A DNA stretch of 64,000 bases from Bacilli bacterium (lineage in GTDB: Bacteria > Bacillota_I > Bacilli_A > RFN20 > CAG-288): contig JALCRV010000001.1 in assembly GCA_022652945.1 (NCBI GenBank), positions 195,384 through 259,383 of the forward strand. The letters are read 5' to 3'. Shown piece after piece: positions 59,347 to 64,000 of this stretch. Under the pieces are notes generated by a model that worked only from the letters and a program-made list of their open reading frames with translations, ran no database searches and was not told the origin of the DNA. Position numbers and translations under genes: made by a program. Position 1 is the first letter of the stretch, and each line of letters begins with the position of its first letter.

Positions 59347-59475
59347 AAAAGCAATCCTTTCCAGAAACAAGTTCTTAAGTTAATTCTGTTTTATCAAAAT
59401 ATTAAAAAGGATTATTGCAAATATGACGGGCTTTTATAAAAAAATCGATTAAAAGAGACTAAAAAGGAAAAGCCT

Positions 59476-60216
59476 TTATGAAAGCAGTCCGCTGATCTTC
59501 AGGGCAGTCTGCTTTTGTTGTTCTTCTCTAGTGATTGTCGCTTCGTGATCGCCTTTTTGAAAACCGTAATTACCAAAGAAACAATGGGAACCTCCTTGAA
59601 TAATCACTTCTTGGTTATCAGCGGGTAAGTTATGGTAATTCGCTTTATATTTATCCCTATTCATCACTCCGTCTTCACTTCCATAGATCGTCATCGTCTT
59701 TAAGCCTGTCTTACTTAAATCCGCTGTTGAATAAGCCCCGAGCAAAATCAAACCCTTAAATTTCATATGATTACTGTTGATATAAGAAGCCGCCATCGCT
59801 CCTCCTAAAGAATGCCCAGCTAAATACCATTCTTCCTCCTCAGGATAATCCGTTAAGACTCCATCTGCAGCATCCTTATCAAAGACCGCCAAATTAAAAG
59901 GCATCTTAGTCAAAAAGACATTAAATCCCGACTGAGCTAAGGTGTAACAAAGAGGAATATAAGCTTTCGCTTCCACCTTCCCGCCCGGATAAAAAATCAA
60001 ACCGGCTTTAGAGGTCTGGTTTTTAGAAACAAGGGAGTAATATTTCCTTTTATCATTAATCTCGACATCCTTTTCTTTTAAGATCAGTTCATCGACATCG
60101 CTCGTGGCGTGGTAGTACTGGCTGACATAGATAAAAAAAGAAGCAAAAATAACCGCCAACACGGACAGGATAGAAATAATGATAACTTTGATTCTATGGC
60201 CCTTTTTTGTTTTCAC
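59476..60216 (-). CDS. Alpha/beta hydrolase with N-terminal membrane anchor
   Basis: N-terminal TM; LAGHSLGGAMAASYI nucleophile elbow; GSEDGV; GGSHCFFG. Confidence 0.88.
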   Translation of the reverse strand: MKTKKGHRIKVIIISILSVLAVIFASFFIYVSQYYHATSDVDELILKEKDVEINDKRKYYSLVSKNQTSKAGLIFYPGGKVEAKAYIPLCYTLAQSGFNVFLTKMPFNLAVFDKDAADGVLTDYPEEEEWYLAGHSLGGAMAASYINSNHMKFKGLILLGAYSTADLSKTGLKTMTIYGSEDGVMNRDKYKANYHNLPADNQEVIIQGGSHCFFGNYGFQKGDHEATITREEQQKQTALKISGLLS

Positions 60217-60313
60217 AACCTTGGATTATAAACCTCTTATAAAAAGGAGAGCAAACACAACAAAAGATAAGAACAAAACATAAACTAATATATAAAAAAC
60301 TTAAGAAAGAAGT

Positions 60314-60895
60314 TTACTTTAAGTCCGCTAAATACAAAGCGGAGAACAAATTAAGATCGCTGCGGTTATCAATCGAATTGACAAACAGAGCCTCCGCCGC
60401 TTCCCAAATGAAAACCCAAGCGAAGATTTCGATTATTTCGCCGTAGATAGAATCCGCATTATAAGTTGTATAAATCAAATGCAGGGAGAGAAGGATAAAG
60501 CCGATGAAGACAAAAATCAAAGAAAGGATCATCTGCTTTCTCAGTCTGATCTTAGCCGCCTTATACTTGCTTCCATAATGAATATGGAAGATATCCTTGA
60601 TCTTCTGCTTTTCTTCATCTTTCATCCCTTCCGGGAACACAAAAGAAAATGAGACTTTCTCAGCATCGGAGTAAGAAGAGAACATATCTTCTGCGAATTC
60701 ATAGATAGCATCATTAAGAAGGGTTTCGCTGGAACAATCTTTATAAATATCAATTTTAGAAAGATCCACGGTAATCACCGTCAGCTCTTCATTCTCTTTA
60801 AAGGTATGGGCGGCGATTCCTTTTTTATAAGTGCTGATCAGGGAATCGATCTTAGCGAACTCCGCTTGATTTTTCTTCTTTTCCTCTTTATTCAT
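60314..60895 (-). CDS. Conserved-looking membrane protein of unknown function
   Basis: 193 aa, two predicted TM segments in the C-terminal half; operonic with 60911..61549. Confidence 0.7.
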   Translation of the reverse strand: MNKEEKKKNQAEFAKIDSLISTYKKGIAAHTFKENEELTVITVDLSKIDIYKDCSSETLLNDAIYEFAEDMFSSYSDAEKVSFSFVFPEGMKDEEKQKIKDIFHIHYGSKYKAAKIRLRKQMILSLIFVFIGFILLSLHLIYTTYNADSIYGEIIEIFAWVFIWEAAEALFVNSIDNRSDLNLFSALYLADLK

Positions 60896-60910
60896 ATTTA
60901 ACTCCTCGCT

Positions 60911-61549
60911 TTACTTCTTCCCCTGATCGACAACGGCCGGAGTTGATTTACTTTTTTTATAAAAGAAAGAATAAATGACAAAGACATAATCGGAGACAAT
61001 CAGGAAATTCAGCAGCATATTAACAAACATCGTGAGATCATCCTTACCCAAGAATATAGGAAGGACAGAAAAGACAAAAGCCATCACCATAACCGCTCCG
61101 TAGGTATAGAAGAAATAGAAAGGAGTTCTCCCGGTTGAAGCTCCATCCCGTTTAAGTAGTTCAACAAAGAAAGCAATAATTCCGATTGAAGAAATCAAAT
61201 CGCTGACCAAGGATAAAATCATTCCAACCCCGTAAGCCCAATGGATATTAAAAGTGGCTTGGATATTCTTAAAAGAAGAGACATCGGAAATAAAGGCATT
61301 AGCCACCGCCCAGGAAAGGCCTCCAACAATCGAAGGTACTAAGATACTCTCTTTGCCGCTAAAAATGCCAAGCAACAAAAGGACTAAGGCACAATCTTCT
61401 AACACCATGGCGGTAACGGTCTCAGGATCAAAACTATCGCCATTCTTTATGCTATAAGAAAGGAAAGTAACCGAAACGCCTATATACAAAAGACAGGCGA
61501 TCGTAGTGAAAATATAGGCCAACCATTTAATTGTTTTGCTTTGGAACAT
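60911..61549 (-). CDS. Multi-pass membrane protein of unknown function
   Basis: 212 aa, about six hydrophobic segments. Confidence 0.7.
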   Translation of the reverse strand: MFQSKTIKWLAYIFTTIACLLYIGVSVTFLSYSIKNGDSFDPETVTAMVLEDCALVLLLLGIFSGKESILVPSIVGGLSWAVANAFISDVSSFKNIQATFNIHWAYGVGMILSLVSDLISSIGIIAFFVELLKRDGASTGRTPFYFFYTYGAVMVMAFVFSVLPIFLGKDDLTMFVNMLLNFLIVSDYVFVIYSFFYKKSKSTPAVVDQGKK

Positions 61550-61695
61550 ATTTACCTCGAAAATTATTTTAGTCTTTCAGTTACTTGTTAGCAAATATTG
61601 TTTTAACTCAATTTAAAAATGCTAACCATCTTCGCCTTATCTTCCCACCCTCTAATCTTGTTGCGCTTTAAATCAAGAGTCCTTAAAATATAGTC

Positions 61696-62388
61696 ATGGT
61701 TTTAGCATCAATCACTGAATTTGATTATTGGATCTTGGAGTTCTTCCACCGTTTAGCGGTAGCGGCTGGAGGTTTTTTCACTCCGTTCTTTTTAGTAATC
61801 ACATCCTTAGGTGATCACGGTATCTTCTTAATAGTCTTAACTGTTCTGCTTCTCTGCTTCAAAAAGACCAGGAAATTAGGTGTCATGATCGTTATTTCCT
61901 TGTTCATCGGCTACCTCACTTCCAATATTATCATTAAGAATATCGTAAAAAGACCGCGCCCTTACTCTGTAAACGGCAGCGATTATATCTCCTGGTGGGA
62001 ATTCACAGGTAAAGTTACGGATAGCGAGTATTCTTTCCCTTCCGGACACGCCACTTCAGCTGCCGCTTTCTGCATATGCTTTATCTGGTACTACGGATTC
62101 AAGAAGTATTGGGGTATCATCTTTGTTCCTATTCTGATGGCTATCACTAGGCTTTATTTCGTTGTCCATTATCCGACCGATGTTATCGCCGGTTTACTGA
62201 TTGGAACCCTAGCTTCCTTAGCGGCCTTCTACCTGACCAAACTGCTTAATAAAGCAAAATTCATGTCTAAGGTTTATGGCTTCCCCGGTTTAGAGAATCT
62301 TTTCCGTAAGAAAGAAACTCAGCCTACTGAAGTGAAAACCGAAAACAAAGAAGAAAGCAATAAAGAAAGCCCGAAAGAAGAAAAATAA
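61696..62388 (+). CDS. PAP2 superfamily phosphatase
   Basis: NIVKRPRPY; YSFPSGHATSAAAF; RLYFVVHYPTDVIAG. Confidence 0.93.
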   Translation: MVLASITEFDYWILEFFHRLAVAAGGFFTPFFLVITSLGDHGIFLIVLTVLLLCFKKTRKLGVMIVISLFIGYLTSNIIIKNIVKRPRPYSVNGSDYISWWEFTGKVTDSEYSFPSGHATSAAAFCICFIWYYGFKKYWGIIFVPILMAITRLYFVVHYPTDVIAGLLIGTLASLAAFYLTKLLNKAKFMSKVYGFPGLENLFRKKETQPTEVKTENKEESNKESPKEEK

Positions 62389-62458
62389 TTCTCCTTCAGT
62401 TTTAATTCATTTGACTAAAAAGACAAGCAAAAAACGATATATTCAATCTGCTTTTGAG

Positions 62459-63325
62459 TTATAAATCTTGGATTAATTTATAGATCTGATTTTTAGGGAC
62501 TTTATAAATAGCCGCTAATTCTTTAGAAATCTCCGTCTTCCTTTTACCGTCTTTAATCATTCTTTTGGCGGACTTTATGATTTCCTCTTCATTGAATTCC
62601 ACATCTTTTTTCTGAAAGCCTTCAATGACGATGACAAATTCACCAAGCAAGGTCAAAGACTCGGATTCATAGACTTCCTTTAAAGTCCCGCGGGTGTATT
62701 CTTCATGTATTTTTGTTAATTCACGAGCTAAACAGACATTTCTCTCTTCACCGAAAATCTCCTTCATATCCTGAAGAGCTTCCTTTAAGCGATGCGGAGC
62801 TTCATAAAAGATCAAACTCTCCTCTCTTTCTTTTAAGTTAGAAAGGAAATCTTTTCTGGCGCTTTTCTTCACCGGAAGAAAACCATAGAAAGAAAAATCC
62901 GCGGTATCAAAGCCCGACATAATAAGGGCTGAAGTAAAAGCGGTCGGCCCAGGAACGAAAGAAACAGGAATCCCCTGCTCAATCGCTGCTTTTACTAATA
63001 AAGCCCCCGGGTCAGAAATCCCCGGAGTCCCTGCGTCGGAAACAAAAGCTAAAAGCAGATGCCTTTCTTTCACTTCTTGGACTAAACGGATGCTTTCTTC
63101 TTTTTCTTTTTGAGAGTAACAGGAGACAAGCCTTTTAGCCTTGATGTCCTTTAAAGACAGCAAGGCGGAGGTGACACGGGTATCTTCGCAAGCGATAATA
63201 TCCGCGGTCTTTAAAATCTCCTCGGCTCTAGACGACATATCCCCCAGATTGCCGATCGGCGTAGCAACTAAGTAAATAATCGGCTTCCCATCACCTTGAA
63301 AAGGATGTTCAGTTATGAGAGCCAT
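62459..63325 (-). CDS. rsmI: 16S rRNA 2'-O-ribose (C1402) methyltransferase
   Basis: IYLVATPIGNLGDMSSRAEEILKTADIIACEDTR; SDAGTPGISDPG; YEAPHRL. Confidence 0.95.
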   Translation of the reverse strand: MALITEHPFQGDGKPIIYLVATPIGNLGDMSSRAEEILKTADIIACEDTRVTSALLSLKDIKAKRLVSCYSQKEKEESIRLVQEVKERHLLLAFVSDAGTPGISDPGALLVKAAIEQGIPVSFVPGPTAFTSALIMSGFDTADFSFYGFLPVKKSARKDFLSNLKEREESLIFYEAPHRLKEALQDMKEIFGEERNVCLARELTKIHEEYTRGTLKEVYESESLTLLGEFVIVIEGFQKKDVEFNEEEIIKSAKRMIKDGKRKTEISKELAAIYKVPKNQIYKLIQDL

Positions 63326-64000
63326 TGTTACCGCCTGAAGAGGAAGGATTATTATTGCCTACCGGGCGTTGGTTATTGTTATTGCTGTGTTGATTGTTAT
63401 TGTTATAGCCATGGTAATTGCCATTGCCGTGGTTATTGTTATGATGCTTATTATTGTTGCCATGATACATCCACTTCTCATCACCGTGATAATCATTATG
63501 CGGACGGCCATTTTGCTGATGGTTATCATGATGGTAATCATCTTTACGGCCTTGGTCATGGTAATTGCTAGAAGCAGAATGATCTCCCGTATTAGCTGGA
63601 GCAACCGGAGTCAATAAAGGCTTTTCCGGAATCACATCGGAGACCTTAACCGACGGCGGATTGACTATACCGAGATCTTTCGGAGTCAATTGAGCTTCGG
63701 AAGCCTTCTTCACAGGAACATAAACCTTCCCAGTCGAAATTGCATTATATTCATCCAAACTGATAGTAGCCATATTATCAGGAGAATATAAGCTGACAGT
63801 TCTCGCTAAGACGTTAAAAGAAGAGACCTTCATGGTATTCCCGCCATAAACAATCGGAGTACCTAAACGTGGGAATTCTTTTTTACCTTCTGAGTAGGCT
63901 TCATCTTCATACTTTAAGCAGCAGATAAGTTTTCCGCATTGTCCGGAAAGCTTAGGAATATTGATCGCTAACATCTGGTTTTTCGCCATCGCGATCGAGA
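63309..64000 (-). CDS. ricT: PSP1/RicT (YaaT-like) protein, C-terminal part with Asn/His-rich tail; N-terminus outside the window
   Basis: SIAMAKNQMLAINIPKLSGQCGKLICCLKYEDEAY signature; frame open to the window edge; gene adjacent to rsmI with a 17-nt overlap. Confidence 0.88.
   Translation of the reverse strand, partial: SIAMAKNQMLAINIPKLSGQCGKLICCLKYEDEAYSEGKKEFPRLGTPIVYGGNTMKVSSFNVLARTVSLYSPDNMATISLDEYNAISTGKVYVPVKKASEAQLTPKDLGIVNPPSVKVSDVIPEKPLLTPVAPANTGDHSASSNYHDQGRKDDYHHDNHQQNGRPHNDYHGDEKWMYHGNNNKHHNNNHGNGNYHGYNNNNQHSNNNNQRPVGNNNPSSSGGNNGSHN

Noticed and set aside
63296-63571. Cys/Tyr/His-rich plus-strand ORF (91 aa), at first sight a metallothionein-like protein
   Set aside because: It is the reverse complement of the RicT Asn/His-rich tail; composition is a by-product of the low-complexity tract.
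63340-63590. Repeat-rich tract considered as a CRISPR array
   Set aside because: Repeats are short, degenerate and in-frame with the RicT tail; there is no constant repeat/spacer structure.

Overview
A 64 kb window of a low-to-moderate-GC bacterial chromosome, probably Firmicutes/Bacilli-like (uvrA-hprK-lgt-trxB-whiA neighbourhood, HPr-like protein, catabolite-response-like sites, Shine-Dalgarno AGGAGG). About 2.7-34.5 kb is a saccharolytic region: L-rhamnose catabolism (rhaB, rhaA, rhaD and a DeoR regulator), a TetR-GPH transporter-MBL hydrolase operon, glycoside hydrolases of GH2 (x2), GH39, GH3 (x2) and GH78 type without evident signal peptides, AraC regulators (one with a PocR domain), and an L-arabinose/pentose operon with a fused ribulokinase/ribulose-5-phosphate 4-epimerase. 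The rest is mostly housekeeping: tpiA, pgk, gap, whiA, trxB, lgt, hprK, uvrA, a heavy-metal ATPase with an ArsR regulator, rsuA, glyA, an HPr-like protein, tRNA-Lys, a domain-permuted GH3, rsmI and ricT. Main points for follow-up: (i) a two-gene module of an HTH-DUF3990 (ADP-ribosyltransferase-like) fusion and a 160-aa partner, with a promoter placed so that the mRNA could be leaderless; (ii) an HPr-like protein with Thr in place of the phosphorylatable His15 but with the Ser46 motif kept (Crh-like logic), with paired cre-like repeats around its promoter and hprK in the same window; (iii) the fused AraB-AraD-type protein; (iv) RicT with a long Asn/His-rich tail; (v) a GT2 gene interrupted by one in-frame TAA. 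All family calls come from reading the sequence; no database search was run.
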